The notes beneath the pieces were generated by a model. It worked only from the letters and a program-made list of their open reading frames with translations, was not told the origin of the DNA and ran no database searches. From Bacteroidota bacterium (GTDB taxonomy: Bacteria; Bacteroidota; Bacteroidia; NS11-12g; UBA9320): a stretch of 64,000 nt of DNA. Positions 8,869-18,776 of the stretch are shown piece by piece; position 1 is the stretch's first letter, and each line of letters starts with the position of its first letter. A program made the position numbers and the translations under genes. The stretch covers positions 1 to 64,000 of the forward strand of contig NVWV01000011.1 of the NCBI GenBank assembly GCA_002746305.1. The letters are read 5' to 3'.

Positions 8869-10419
8869 TTATTTTGTTATTGATTCTGCCATTTTTAAAG
8901 CTGCGGGTAAATTTATTTCACCTCCAGTTTTGGAAAGTTTACAGGCTCTTGTTTTTCGTTTAGAACCTGGTTTTTTCACCCTACCTTTTATTGGTAAAGC
9001 ACTTTTCATGAGTACTTGTTTAAGTTGAGCTGCTGATAGAGAAGGATAATAGCTCCAAACATAGGCGGCAACGCCTGCTGCCACAGGACTTGCCATACTT
9101 GTACCATCAAAGGCTTCATATCCTCCGTCTGGAGTGGTTGAATAAATGGCTACTCCAGGTGCAAAAACATCTACCTGAGAAGCTCCATAGTTGGAGAAGT
9201 CTGCTAGTTTATGAGTTCCTTTTTTCCAACTACTTGCACCTACTTCAAGCCAATTATTAAATGCGTCATGGTTGTCGTTGGGGAAGTTGTCAGATAAGTC
9301 ATTGTCTTTTCCATCATTTCCTGCAGCATGTACTAAAAGAACATTCTTGGATTCGGCATATTTAATCGCTTCATATACTACAGTGGCATTGTGAGCATAG
9401 CTTTTGCCAAAACTCATGTTTACTATTTTTGCACCATTGTCTACAGCGTATCGTATGGAGTTCGCAACATCCTTATCTCTTTCGTCACCTTCAGGAACAT
9501 TTCGGATGCTCATTATTCTACAGCTTTGACAAATTCCTTTTGCCCCAATATTGTTGGTACTATTAGCTGCAACAATTCCCGCAACATGTGTTCCGTGTGA
9601 GGAATGCTCTCCATAAAAAACGGAGTTATTACCATAATAGCGTTCGTTTGTGTCTTCATAATTATCTCCTACCATTTTAGCTCTTGGATCAAAGTCTGCA
9701 TTGTAATTGTAATTATAGGCTCTGTCGTATTGTTCGTAGGCTGCTATGAGTTCTTTCCTGAAAGGTAGGTAATTGAATGCTTTACCTGTTTTAGTAACTC
9801 CTGCAAGTATGTCTCTAGCAATTTCTTCCGATCTATTTTGGCTCTTATGATTCAGTATTTCCTCTTTAGTAATATCTGTGCCGTATGAGTTTTCTAAGGA
9901 CTCTAAACCTGTTTTTGCCTCTAAGAAAAAATCAAAGAATAATTTAGATTCAAGGTTTTTAGCAAGGTAGATTTCTTTAATTTTTAGATACCTAGCAAAC
10001 TCATCCTTATCTGCAATAGTAGTTTCTGGTTTGAGTTCATATTTTTTATTAAGAATTACATATTGTCGGGTGATTTCTAGATTATCATAAATAGTCTCAC
10101 CTATAAAATTCCAACCATAAATGTCGTCAATATATCCATTGCCGTCATCATCAATATTGTTTCCTGCTTTTTCATTGATGTTAGTCCAAAGCATGTCTTT
10201 TAAGTCGGGATGGTTTATATCAACTCCCGCATCAGCTATGGCTACAATTACTTTTTGAGGGACTTTTCCCTTCATCATATTTTCGGCTTCTGCAAAGCCA
10301 ATTCCGGAATTTCCTTTATTGCTAAAAGGTTTCAGATGCCAGAATGTATCAATTGGGTTTTGAGCATAAATGCTGACTGATAGTGTGAGGAAACCAAATA
10401 ATAATACAAGCTGTTTCAT
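8869..10419 (-). CDS. Secreted S8 (subtilisin-like) serine protease
   Basis: 516 aa with signal peptide MKQLVLLFGFLTLSVSIYAQ. The catalytic triad is visible: D63 in IADAGVD, H275 in SSHGTHVAG and S441 in DGTSMASP. The oxyanion Asn is N368 in AAGNDG. The spacing between Asp and His (212 residues) is far longer than in subtilisin (about 30). The insert begins with an Asp-rich segment (NNIDDDGNGYIDD) and continues as a charged helical region. This long insert is known for some Bacteroidota subtilases. There is no obvious T9SS sorting domain at the C-terminus, which instead has a Lys/Arg-rich stretch before the last helix. It follows the carboxylase gene by 4 nt, in one operon with the amidohydrolase. 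Confidence 0.92.
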   Translation of the reverse strand: MKQLVLLFGFLTLSVSIYAQNPIDTFWHLKPFSNKGNSGIGFAEAENMMKGKVPQKVIVAIADAGVDINHPDLKDMLWTNINEKAGNNIDDDGNGYIDDIYGWNFIGETIYDNLEITRQYVILNKKYELKPETTIADKDEFARYLKIKEIYLAKNLESKLFFDFFLEAKTGLESLENSYGTDITKEEILNHKSQNRSEEIARDILAGVTKTGKAFNYLPFRKELIAAYEQYDRAYNYNYNADFDPRAKMVGDNYEDTNERYYGNNSVFYGEHSSHGTHVAGIVAANSTNNIGAKGICQSCRIMSIRNVPEGDERDKDVANSIRYAVDNGAKIVNMSFGKSYAHNATVVYEAIKYAESKNVLLVHAAGNDGKDNDLSDNFPNDNHDAFNNWLEVGASSWKKGTHKLADFSNYGASQVDVFAPGVAIYSTTPDGGYEAFDGTSMASPVAAGVAAYVWSYYPSLSAAQLKQVLMKSALPIKGRVKKPGSKRKTRACKLSKTGGEINLPAALKMAESITK

Positions 10420-10423
10420 TTAA

Positions 10424-12058
10424 TTATGTTTGAATTATACCAACGTTGAATTTTGCAAGAGGGGCGTTGTTGGCCATTTCTATTCCTGTGCTTATCCACT
10501 TACGAGTGTCCAAAGGGTCAATTATTTCGTCTACCCAAAGGCGTGATGCAGCATACTCTGGAGTTGTTTGTTTATTATATCTATCGATAATACGGTTAAG
10601 AAGTTCTTGTTCCTTCTCAGGAGTTATTTCTTTCCCTTTTTTAGCAAGGGAAGCCTTTTCTATTTGAAGTAAAACCTTTGCTGCTTGCTCACCACCCATT
10701 ACCGCAATTTTGGCACTAGGCCAAGCCACAATAAGTCTAGGGTCAAATGCTTTGCCACACATGGCATAGTTTCCTGCTCCGTAGCTATTGCCCATAATTA
10801 CTGTGAATTTAGGAACTGTACTGTTACTCATAGCACTCACTAGCTTGGCTCCATCCTTTATAATGCCTCCGTGTTCACTACGACTTCCAACCATGAAACC
10901 AGTTACATCTTGAAGAAATACTAATGGTATTTTTTTCTGGTTACAATTCATGATAAATCGAGCAGCCTTTTCAGCACTGTCGGAATAAATTACACCACCA
11001 AATTGCATTTCACCTTTTTCACTTTTTACCAACTCACGATTATTTGCTACTATACCAACCGCCCATCCGTCAATTCGGGCATATCCACAGATGATTGTTT
11101 TACCATAGTTTTCCTTGTATTGCTCAAATTCGGAATTATCTACAAGTCTTTGAATCAATTCAAGTGAATTATAAGGTTTGGATCTTTCTGACGGTAGGTG
11201 TCCATATATTCCCTTTTCATCTAGCCTTGGCTTTTTAGATTCCTTTCTACTAAATCCTGCTTGTTCAAAAGTACCGACTTTATCCATAAGGAATCGGATT
11301 CGGTCAAGACATGATTTATCGTCTGGAAAGCGATCATCTATGACTCCTGATAAGTCTGTTTGAGCCTTAGAACCTCCAAGAGATTCATTGTCAATATCTT
11401 CGCCAATAGCCGCTTTAACTAAATAGCTTCCTGCTAAAAATATACTTCCTGTTTTGTCTACAATAAGTGCTTCGTCACTCATTATTGGTAAATAAGCACC
11501 CCCCGCTACACAACTTCCCATAACTGCCGCTATTTGTGGGATTCCTCTACTACTTAGAATAGCATTGTTCCTAAATATTCTTCCAAAATGCTCCTTATCG
11601 GGGAAAATTTCATCCTGTAAGGGAAGGAATACACCCGCACTATCCACCAAGTATATTATTGGAAGATTATTCTCTAAAGCTATTTCTTGGAATCTTAAAT
11701 TTTTCTTACATGTGATTGGAAACCAAGCACCTGCTTTTACTGTAGCATCATTAGCCACTACAATACACTGTCGACCTGACACTTTGGTGATTCCTCCAAC
11801 AACACCACCTGAAGGGCACCCACCATACTCAGGATACATTTCGTGTCCAACAAATGTGCCAATTTCTAAGAAATCAGCATCTTTGTCTTTTAAGTAATTA
11901 ATGCGTTCACGTGCCAATAACTTACCCTTTGCCTTTTGCTTAGCAGCGGACTTTTTCCCACCACCCATATGTATTTCTTGAGCTAATTTTCGGTAGTTAC
12001 TTAGAAGTAATTTATTGTAATCTTCGTTTTTATTAAATGCTAAATCGTCAGGATTCAT
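10424..12058 (-). CDS. Biotin-dependent acyl-CoA carboxylase, carboxyltransferase beta subunit (MCC type)
   Basis: 544 aa from ATG 12058; a TTG four codons earlier is less likely. The crotonase-fold carboxyltransferase domains are both present. The N half has DSAGVFLPLQDEIFPDKEHF and GSCVAGGAYLPIMSDE. The C half has FLQDVTGFMVGSRSEHGG, GNSYGAGNYAMCG and MGGEQAAKVL. These match methylcrotonyl-CoA carboxylase beta more closely than propionyl-CoA carboxylase, pointing to leucine degradation. The biotin carboxylase/carrier subunit is not in this window. The protease and amidohydrolase genes follow at 4-nt spacing. Confidence 0.88.
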   Translation of the reverse strand: MNPDDLAFNKNEDYNKLLLSNYRKLAQEIHMGGGKKSAAKQKAKGKLLARERINYLKDKDADFLEIGTFVGHEMYPEYGGCPSGGVVGGITKVSGRQCIVVANDATVKAGAWFPITCKKNLRFQEIALENNLPIIYLVDSAGVFLPLQDEIFPDKEHFGRIFRNNAILSSRGIPQIAAVMGSCVAGGAYLPIMSDEALIVDKTGSIFLAGSYLVKAAIGEDIDNESLGGSKAQTDLSGVIDDRFPDDKSCLDRIRFLMDKVGTFEQAGFSRKESKKPRLDEKGIYGHLPSERSKPYNSLELIQRLVDNSEFEQYKENYGKTIICGYARIDGWAVGIVANNRELVKSEKGEMQFGGVIYSDSAEKAARFIMNCNQKKIPLVFLQDVTGFMVGSRSEHGGIIKDGAKLVSAMSNSTVPKFTVIMGNSYGAGNYAMCGKAFDPRLIVAWPSAKIAVMGGEQAAKVLLQIEKASLAKKGKEITPEKEQELLNRIIDRYNKQTTPEYAASRLWVDEIIDPLDTRKWISTGIEMANNAPLAKFNVGIIQT

Positions 12059-12180
12059 ATATAGGCTCAAACGTAATGATTTTTTTTTGTAAGATTGAAT
12101 TAAACAGGACAGACTGAATTGTGAATCTGAAATGGTTTGAATGTCTAATTTAAAATTGAATATTTTTTATTAGAAATAGA

Positions 12181-12210
12181 TTGTACATCACATTTCTGTT
12201 GCTACATTTG
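12181..12210 (+). promoter_or_regulatory. Canonical -33/-7 promoter of the SRP RNA gene
   Basis: TTG at 12181-12183, a 19-nt spacer, and TACATTTG at 12203-12210 match the Bacteroidota primary promoter (TTG-N19-TAnnTTTG). The predicted start, about five bases further on, coincides with the first base of the RNA's closing stem (12215). Confidence 0.8.
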
Positions 12211-12214
12211 CCGC

Positions 12215-12297
12215 GGCTGACATAGCCAGCTCCCTCCGAACTCCCCCAGGGCAGGAATGCAGCAAGGGTAAGAGGTTGTAGCGGTTTGATGTCAGCC
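12215..12297 (+). ncRNA. ffs: Signal recognition particle RNA, small bacterial (4.5S) type
   Basis: The hairpin closes with GGCTGACAT (12215-12223) pairing to ATGTCAGCC (12289-12297). The apical part contains the invariant SRP domain IV sequence GGGCAGGAATGCAGCAAGG, which binds Ffh. The RNA is a single long stem of about 83 nt without an Alu domain, as usual outside Firmicutes. A T7 run directly follows the closing stem and would terminate transcription. With Ffh and FtsY it targets inner-membrane proteins cotranslationally. Confidence 0.95.
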
Positions 12298-12304
12298 TTT
12301 TTTT
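12298..12304 (+). terminator. T-tract terminator of the SRP RNA
   Basis: Seven consecutive T residues follow the fully paired SRP RNA stem, so the RNA itself serves as the terminator hairpin. Confidence 0.7.
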
Positions 12305-12399
12305 ATGCCCCAATGTTTCCTCGTTTTTATGTTTCTTCTTAGGATCGACCCATCTTTAATGTGCAATTTTCCTACATTCGTAGCTTAACTGAAAAACAA

Positions 12400-13056
12400 A
12401 TGAAATTCTTTGTAGATACAGCAAACTTAGATCAGATAAAAGAGGCTCAAGCCCTTGGTATTTTAGATGGAGTCACAACCAATCCATCTTTAATGGCTAT
12501 GGAAGGAATTATAGGAGAGGCAAATATTAAAGAACATTACAAAGCAATTTGCGAGTTAGTGGATGGTGATATAAGTGCCGAAGTTATAGCTACTGATTAC
12601 GAGTCCATGATTGAAGAGGGCCAAGAATTGGCCGATTTGCATGAGAATATTGTTGTGAAAGTTCCAATGACAATAGATGGGATTAAAGCTATTCGATGGT
12701 TTACGGATAATGGGATTAAAACGAATTGCACATTAGTTTTTTCTGCAGGACAGGCAATCTTAGCGGCAAAAGCGGGAGCTACATATCTGTCTCCATTTAT
12801 TGGTCGAGTTGATGATATGAATTGGGATGGTATTGAGTTAATTGCACAAATTGCTGATATCTATACTATTCAAGGATTCTCCACTCAAATTTTAGCTGCT
12901 TCTATTCGGAATCCCTTGCATATAGTTAGGGCAGCAGAAGCTGGTGCAGATGTATGTACTTGTCCACTAAGTTCCATTTTAGGACTGGCAAAACATCCGT
13001 TGACAGATATCGGATTAGCCAAGTTCTTAGCAGATCATAAAAAAGCGAATGGCTAA
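12400..13056 (+). CDS. Transaldolase / fructose-6-phosphate aldolase family, small type
   Basis: 218 aa from ATG 12400. The in-frame GTG at 12361 would add 13 residues not seen in the family, whose members begin MKFFVDTA. This is the compact TalC/FSA-type class I aldolase with a TIM-barrel fold. The Schiff-base lysine is K87 in VVKVPMT. Other family segments are GVTTNPSLMA, TLVFSAGQAILAAKAGA and SPFIGRVDD. In Bacteroidota such proteins usually act as transaldolase of the pentose phosphate pathway, but fructose-6-phosphate aldolase activity cannot be excluded. It lies about 100 nt after the SRP RNA and has no operon partner. Confidence 0.92.
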   Translation: MKFFVDTANLDQIKEAQALGILDGVTTNPSLMAMEGIIGEANIKEHYKAICELVDGDISAEVIATDYESMIEEGQELADLHENIVVKVPMTIDGIKAIRWFTDNGIKTNCTLVFSAGQAILAAKAGATYLSPFIGRVDDMNWDGIELIAQIADIYTIQGFSTQILAASIRNPLHIVRAAEAGADVCTCPLSSILGLAKHPLTDIGLAKFLADHKKANG

Positions 13057-13137
13057 TGCAATTGATGTTCATGTCCAATCCATTTTTTTTTAAAGAATCA
13101 AGCAACTATTAAGGTAAATTTATAGTCTATTATTCTA

Positions 13138-13863
13138 ATGCGAAAGTCCGTAGTCATAATTCCAACGTATAATGAAAAGGAAAACATTCTAAGAATGTTA
13201 GATAAGGTGATGTCCTTGGACTACCCTTTTGATGTATTGGTAGTTGATGATGATTCGCCAGATGGTACTGCAGAACTTGTAAAGACAAAACAAAAAGAAT
13301 ACGACCATATACATTTACTTGAGAATGGAGAAAAGAATGGTTTAGGAACTGCGTATATAGCTGGATTTAAATGGTGCTTGGAACGTGATTACGACTTTAT
13401 CTTTGAAATGGATTGTGATTTTTCGCATAATCCAGATGATCTCATTAGGATGAATAATCAACTGGTTTCAGGTAAGACAGATATGGTAATAGGGTCAAGG
13501 TATGTGGGGAATGTTGTGAATGTTGTGAATTGGCCTATGAGTCGAGTTCTAATGAGTTATTTCGCTTCTGCTTATGTACGTTTCTTTACACGAATGAAAG
13601 TGGCAGATGCAACGGCAGGTTTTATTGGGTATACTGCTGACTTATTAAAACTAATTGATTTGGATAAGATTAAGTTTAGGGGGTATGCATTTCAAATTGA
13701 AATGAAATATACTACATATAAGCTGGGGTATAAAATTACCGAAATTCCGATAATATTTACAGATAGGACAGCTGGTGAATCTAAAATGTCTGGGGGGATA
13801 TTTAGAGAGGCTCTTTTAGGAGTTATTAGCCTCCGATTTAAAAACATTAAGCCAAGAGTTTAA
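13138..13863 (+). CDS. Polyprenol-phosphate mannosyltransferase-like GT2
   Basis: 241 aa. It is a soluble GT-A fold enzyme of the dolichol-phosphate mannosyltransferase type: VVIIPTYNEKENI at the N-terminus, VVDDDSPDGTA (D37-D39) for nucleotide binding, EMDCDFSHNP with the metal-binding D92-x-D94, and VIGSRYVGN. It lacks the C-terminal membrane anchor found in some homologues. It probably transfers a hexose from GDP- or UDP-sugar to a polyprenol phosphate carrier for envelope glycan or glycoprotein assembly, which could serve O-glycosylation of the secreted proteins nearby. That link is inference. It stands alone between the transaldolase gene and the T9SS cluster. Confidence 0.87.
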   Translation: MRKSVVIIPTYNEKENILRMLDKVMSLDYPFDVLVVDDDSPDGTAELVKTKQKEYDHIHLLENGEKNGLGTAYIAGFKWCLERDYDFIFEMDCDFSHNPDDLIRMNNQLVSGKTDMVIGSRYVGNVVNVVNWPMSRVLMSYFASAYVRFFTRMKVADATAGFIGYTADLLKLIDLDKIKFRGYAFQIEMKYTTYKLGYKITEIPIIFTDRTAGESKMSGGIFREALLGVISLRFKNIKPRV

Positions 13864-14241
13864 GTCTTTTTTTTACATGGTCTAAAATGTATTTTGGACT
13901 GTCTTGTAATCGTAATTATCAGCTTAGGAAATATTTAGTTGCATACTTTTTGACTAAGTATTTAATCTATATTAGAGTGATTTAAGCATTTTGCATCTGG
14001 GAATCTACCTTTTTTAATGCTCATATGAATGATGTTTCATATAAGTGAGACGTCATTTTTAATTAGTTCCAATATCGGTATTCTATATGACTCAAAATGG
14101 GAATTTTAGCATTTCCTCGGTGGAGATGTTTGTAATTATCGTTCTGTGTAATATGTTCATATGCAGCGTGTTACGGTTCAGTTTTATGGAATGGCATATT
14201 ATTTGTTCATCCAGACGTAATTAACTTTATTAAACCAAGAG
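13864..14241 (+). other. AT-rich intergenic region upstream of the T9SS cargo cluster
   Basis: 378 bases without a credible ORF. It starts with a T8 run right after the mannosyltransferase stop, possibly helping termination. An inverted repeat ATATGAA (14023-14029)/TTCATAT (14036-14042) with a 6-nt spacer could be an operator. No exact TAnnTTTG box with correct spacing was found before the next start. Confidence 0.5.
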
Positions 14242-17200
14242 ATGATACAACTTTTACATAGGAAAGCTATTCCTGCTTTTTTCTTTTTTTCAATCTTATT
14301 TAGTTTAACAACTGTACAAGCACAATCAAATTGCACCACGCAATATGCTGTCAGTGTAAATAGCTATAGTGGATCTTTACTCTATTTGTCAAATACCACT
14401 ACTGGTGCAGCTGATGGATCGGGAGTGAAATTTAATCGCGGCAATTCCGGATCGTCCAATACTCAAATGACTTGGGATATGGGAGAGGTTATTCCGTCAG
14501 GTACAGATGTCACAATACGAGTGAAGCTAGAGCATTGTTCCAATGCTGCTTCTGGTACAACAAACTCAGTTTTAAGAGTTTGTGCCAAGGATCAGTCAAG
14601 TGGAAACTTTGTAGCCCAGGGTTCGGGCCCATACTATTTTAGCAATTCGTCTTATCATACATATACAATTACTCTGGATAGAGCAACACGTTATATAATG
14701 GTTGAAGATTTGGGTGGATGTGCATTTAGATTGGATAATTTGGAGTGGGAGAAATGTGCCACTTGTATAAGACAGGTTATGAATACTAGAGGTTGTTCTG
14801 GCACTCCGTACGTGATTTACTTAAAAGACAGCAATAACAATAGCTATCATTTAAGCGGAGATAGTACTCAGTATTCTTTCAAAGAGTATTCCAATGGTAC
14901 TGCGAGATTTATAGCAGATAACCTTACTGTTTCAGGTCTTGCTGGTAGTTTTGATGTAGACTTAGTATTTAGTGGTAAGACCACATCTGCACCTACTAAT
15001 AGTCCAAAGAATTCAAGTTGCTTTACAACAGGTTCTTCTGCAGGTTGGGAGTACTACGTTAATACTTCTGGAACTATAACAGCATCATCTTCTACTTACG
15101 GCACAATGCAAATTGGAAGAGCTGGTCCTGCTTTTCAAGTAGGTAGTAATGCAAATATCACGCAATCTGGTTTTGGTGGTTCAGGATGGTTAAGCATCTC
15201 TGGAGGTACTGGTGTTATTGCTAGTGGAGATATTAATCTTATGCTTGGAGGGTGTGAGGATGTATGTACTGATAAATATGCTGTTCAAGTGTCTTCTCAA
15301 TCAGGGTCATTGCATCATACTAGTAATACAACTACAGGAGCTCCAGATGGTTCAGGAGTGAAGTTTGACAGAGGGAATTCTGGTTCTTCAAATACGCAAA
15401 TGACTTGGGATATGGGAGAGATTATTCCTTCAGGAACAGAAATCAAAGTGACACTTAAACTTGCACATTGTTACAATGCTTCTTCAGGCACATCTAGTTC
15501 AGTATTGAAGTTTTATGCCAAAGACACTTCTACAGGAAATTATATGACTCAAGGGTCAGGGAGCTATTCATTTAATAATACGTCATATCAGACATACACG
15601 GTTACTCTTGATAGAGATTCAAGATACCTTAAAATTAAAGATATGGGCGGTTGTGCATTTAGGATTGATGCATTGGCTTGGGAAGATTGTCAATACTCTG
15701 CCAATGAAATTTCAGGAACGGTTTATAAAGATTTAAATGCTAATTCTGATATGGATACTTCAGAACCCATAAGAGCCAATGTTACGGTTTATCTTTATAG
15801 TGATGCAAATCACAATGGAGTTGTAGATGGAGCAGAAGGGTCTCCTATTGATTCCTTGCAAACTGATACAAATGGATTCTACATCTTTACCGTACCTTAT
15901 AATGGAGGAACTGAGAGTTATGTCGTGTCAACAGATAGGAATGATTTTCCGGCAGGAGTTAGATATACAGAAGCAAACAATAATATACAAACAGCTTCAT
16001 TCTCAAGCGGAGGAAATTTGGATGATGAAAATGACTTTGGTTTTGTTCCAATTATGAGTATTGGGTCTACTGTTTTCCTTGATGAAAATGGAGACGGGAG
16101 TTTTAATGGGACAGATAGTGGCATCTCAGGTGTAATAGTTGAAGTGTATACAGATGCGAATGGAGACGGAGTCCCAGATAGTGGATCTCCTGTTTCAGTT
16201 GATACAACTGATGCAAATGGTGATTATTTTATTACGAACCTTGTACCAGGTAAATATGTTGTAGTAATTCCAGCAAATCAATTTGAAGGTGTACTATTAG
16301 GTTACCAAACTTCATCTGAAGGAAATGGAGGAGATGATTCTCAGGACGGTGATGATAATGGTATACAGTCAGCAGGATCAGGAACACAAACAATTTCTAT
16401 AACAATAGACTTGCAAGAAGATCTTGAGCCAACTAGTGAGAGTGGTCAAGGTGGAAATCAAGATGTAGCGAGCGGAGGTCTTGATGCCAACGGTAACATG
16501 ACTGTTGATTTTGGATTCTATTGTGGAACAGAAGTATTTGCTGATGTAACAGCAAGTGTTATGATAATTAGTTCGGAGTTTGATCAAGTTGATTTAACTA
16601 TTTCAGTAACAACCAATGATCTTGTTGGAGCAGCTGACTTTACATTATTGTCTTATTATGAAGTAAATGGAAGTAAATCAGGACCAACAACTGCGGTTAC
16701 TCCAACTCTGCTAAGCGGAGACGTAAATGGAAATGATACTTTAGAAATTTCAGAAACTTGGGTGTTTGGAGATATAGGGCAAACTTTTAACTACGAGCGT
16801 GGTGATGTAATAACCTATTTCCTTGTTATTGAGAGTGCAGGGTGCCGTCCATTTAGAGATACAGCTTCTGTTAGGATTCGTACATTTGGTACCAATGCAG
16901 AGTTGCAAATTGAGCAAGGTTGTTTTGAAGAAGGAGATACAGTGGAGTTAAATTTGATTACTCGTTTGCTCATTGATGAGGATTTCGAGAAAAATCCTAC
17001 GGATGTTTCAGGCAATCCAATAAAAAAGTTTCAATACGATGGAGAGAATTTACTTCTTAAAATAAATTCAATAAACAGTAATAATTGGTTTGATCCATTC
17101 AACCCTCCTACAGGTTTAACTTTAGTGGCGTTCTCCGATCAGAATAATGTGGATTCAGGTAGACGTAACGATTTAATCTTGGATGAATGTGAACCAATTA

Positions 17201-18543
17201 ACACAGAAAGAGCTCGTGCTCCAGGTTCGGATTTAGATATAAATGGTCAATTCCCAGATTGGAAATTTACATTTGATTGGGTTGTTCCAGCTGGATTTAA
17301 CTTTGATACATTCTTGTTCGTAGGTTCGGACAGCTTTGATGTAGTAATTTATGAGGAAAGGTCTGTTGGGTCTGGAACTTTTGATTCACTTACTACGTAT
17401 TATTCTAATGTGTTTACAGACGATCTACGATTAGACAGATGTAGGTATGATTTCGGTGATGCCCCACAAGTGTTTGGGACATTGGATACAGTAGGGTCAT
17501 TGATTGGTGCTGCTCACAGAGAGCCTAAAGTAGATACTACTCATCTTATTTTCTTAGGAAATACTATAGACTATGAGGCCAATGGTACTCCAACTACTTT
17601 TGCAGATGGAGATGATAATATTGGGTCAGATGACGAAGACGGTTGGTTAAATGCGGAAGACTTTGATTGGGTTCTGGATTCTTTGGACAGAGGAGCAACC
17701 AAGACACTTGAATTTAAAGTGACAAATACATCAGATACTGATGTCTACTTAAGCGTGTATATTGACGTAAATGATAACGATACCTTTGATAGTGCTGAAA
17801 CTATAAAGGCAACTATATCCAGAGCAGATACCGCTCAATTAATTACTTTACAGTTTGTTGTTCCTATGGATGCTGCTATTGCTCAAGTTACAGCTAGGGT
17901 AAGACTTACATCAGATTCGACAATTGGATCTACAGGAGTAGCTCCTGACGGTGAAGTTGAAGATTATGGAGGGGTTCAGGCAATACCTGTTGAATTGATT
18001 ATGTTCACTGGTGAATTGAAAGGAGAGAAGGATGTTCTTCTGAATTGGACTACTGCTACCGAACTTAACAACAGAGGTTTTGAAGTACAACGTAGAATGG
18101 ACAACGAAAATAAATTCAGAACTATTGATTTTGTGGATGGATTTGGAACTTCAATGTCTAAAATAAATTACTCCTTAGTCGACTATAACAATTACTGGAG
18201 TTCTTCTGTTGCATATTACAGGTTGAAGCAAGTTGATTTTGATGGTAATTATGGTTATTCTAATATAGTAGCAGTAGCTAAGAAAGGTGTACTTGACGCA
18301 GTAGTATATCCAAACCCAACTAAGGGAGGAGCCACTGTGACAGTGCTTACAGATATTAGGAATGCTCAGAAATCAGTTAAGATATTTGATATATTCGGTG
18401 TAGATGTTTCAGCATCTGTGAATATAACTAGTCTTGGTGAAGCATTTAATTTGAATACCGAATCGTTAAGAAGTGGTACGTACTTTATTGAAGTACTTGT
18501 GAATAATCAAAAAGTGGTTAAGAGACTTGTGTTGGCAAAATAA
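14242..18543 (+). CDS. Giant T9SS-secreted surface protein with duplicated N-terminal module and SdrD B-like domains
   Basis: 1433 aa. The signal peptide ends near QAQ28. Two tandem modules of exactly 142 residues (31-172 and 342-483) share TTTGA.DGSGVKF.RGNSGS and cysteine positions, separated by a third Cys-containing region. Two SdrD B-like repeats follow (about 487-600 and 605-735; e.g. GTVYKDLNANSDMD and GSTVFLDENGDGSF), with Asp/Asn-rich Ca-binding-like loops. After a GEVEDYGG segment there is the linker VLLNWTTATELNNRGFEVQR, common before T9SS sorting domains, then a type A sorting domain (YPNPTKGGA ... GTYFIEV ... VVKRLVLAK). It is probably exported through the outer membrane and anchored; adhesion or structure is the likely role. 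No enzyme motif was seen. Confidence 0.88.
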   Translation: MIQLLHRKAIPAFFFFSILFSLTTVQAQSNCTTQYAVSVNSYSGSLLYLSNTTTGAADGSGVKFNRGNSGSSNTQMTWDMGEVIPSGTDVTIRVKLEHCSNAASGTTNSVLRVCAKDQSSGNFVAQGSGPYYFSNSSYHTYTITLDRATRYIMVEDLGGCAFRLDNLEWEKCATCIRQVMNTRGCSGTPYVIYLKDSNNNSYHLSGDSTQYSFKEYSNGTARFIADNLTVSGLAGSFDVDLVFSGKTTSAPTNSPKNSSCFTTGSSAGWEYYVNTSGTITASSSTYGTMQIGRAGPAFQVGSNANITQSGFGGSGWLSISGGTGVIASGDINLMLGGCEDVCTDKYAVQVSSQSGSLHHTSNTTTGAPDGSGVKFDRGNSGSSNTQMTWDMGEIIPSGTEIKVTLKLAHCYNASSGTSSSVLKFYAKDTSTGNYMTQGSGSYSFNNTSYQTYTVTLDRDSRYLKIKDMGGCAFRIDALAWEDCQYSANEISGTVYKDLNANSDMDTSEPIRANVTVYLYSDANHNGVVDGAEGSPIDSLQTDTNGFYIFTVPYNGGTESYVVSTDRNDFPAGVRYTEANNNIQTASFSSGGNLDDENDFGFVPIMSIGSTVFLDENGDGSFNGTDSGISGVIVEVYTDANGDGVPDSGSPVSVDTTDANGDYFITNLVPGKYVVVIPANQFEGVLLGYQTSSEGNGGDDSQDGDDNGIQSAGSGTQTISITIDLQEDLEPTSESGQGGNQDVASGGLDANGNMTVDFGFYCGTEVFADVTASVMIISSEFDQVDLTISVTTNDLVGAADFTLLSYYEVNGSKSGPTTAVTPTLLSGDVNGNDTLEISETWVFGDIGQTFNYERGDVITYFLVIESAGCRPFRDTASVRIRTFGTNAELQIEQGCFEEGDTVELNLITRLLIDEDFEKNPTDVSGNPIKKFQYDGENLLLKINSINSNNWFDPFNPPTGLTLVAFSDQNNVDSGRRNDLILDECEPINTERARAPGSDLDINGQFPDWKFTFDWVVPAGFNFDTFLFVGSDSFDVVIYEERSVGSGTFDSLTTYYSNVFTDDLRLDRCRYDFGDAPQVFGTLDTVGSLIGAAHREPKVDTTHLIFLGNTIDYEANGTPTTFADGDDNIGSDDEDGWLNAEDFDWVLDSLDRGATKTLEFKVTNTSDTDVYLSVYIDVNDNDTFDSAETIKATISRADTAQLITLQFVVPMDAAIAQVTARVRLTSDSTIGSTGVAPDGEVEDYGGVQAIPVELIMFTGELKGEKDVLLNWTTATELNNRGFEVQRRMDNENKFRTIDFVDGFGTSMSKINYSLVDYNNYWSSSVAYYRLKQVDFDGNYGYSNIVAVAKKGVLDAVVYPNPTKGGATVTVLTDIRNAQKSVKIFDIFGVDVSASVNITSLGEAFNLNTESLRSGTYFIEVLVNNQKVVKRLVLAK

Positions 18544-18568
18544 GCTAGCATCTGCTAACTATTAATTA

Positions 18569-18601
18569 AGGGCTTGCATATGATTATGTAGGCCCTTTTT
18601 T
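18569..18601 (+). terminator. Rho-independent terminator of the 1433-aa gene
   Basis: AGGGCTTGCATA (18569-18580) pairs along its whole length with TATGTAGGCCCT (18585-18596), including two G-U pairs, around a TGAT loop. A T-tract follows. Confidence 0.85.
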
Positions 18602-18776
18602 ATGATAAAATTTAAGGATTTGAATAGAAGGACAACCTTTCTTATTTGGAGAGCGATTCTTGTTTTGAGACGATAGTGTAATTTCTCTATTCTGTATTCT
18701 GTTGATTATTAGATTTTTAATATTTTTAATATTGTGGTATATCATTTGAAATAGAGTTGGTACCTTAATTATCTTA

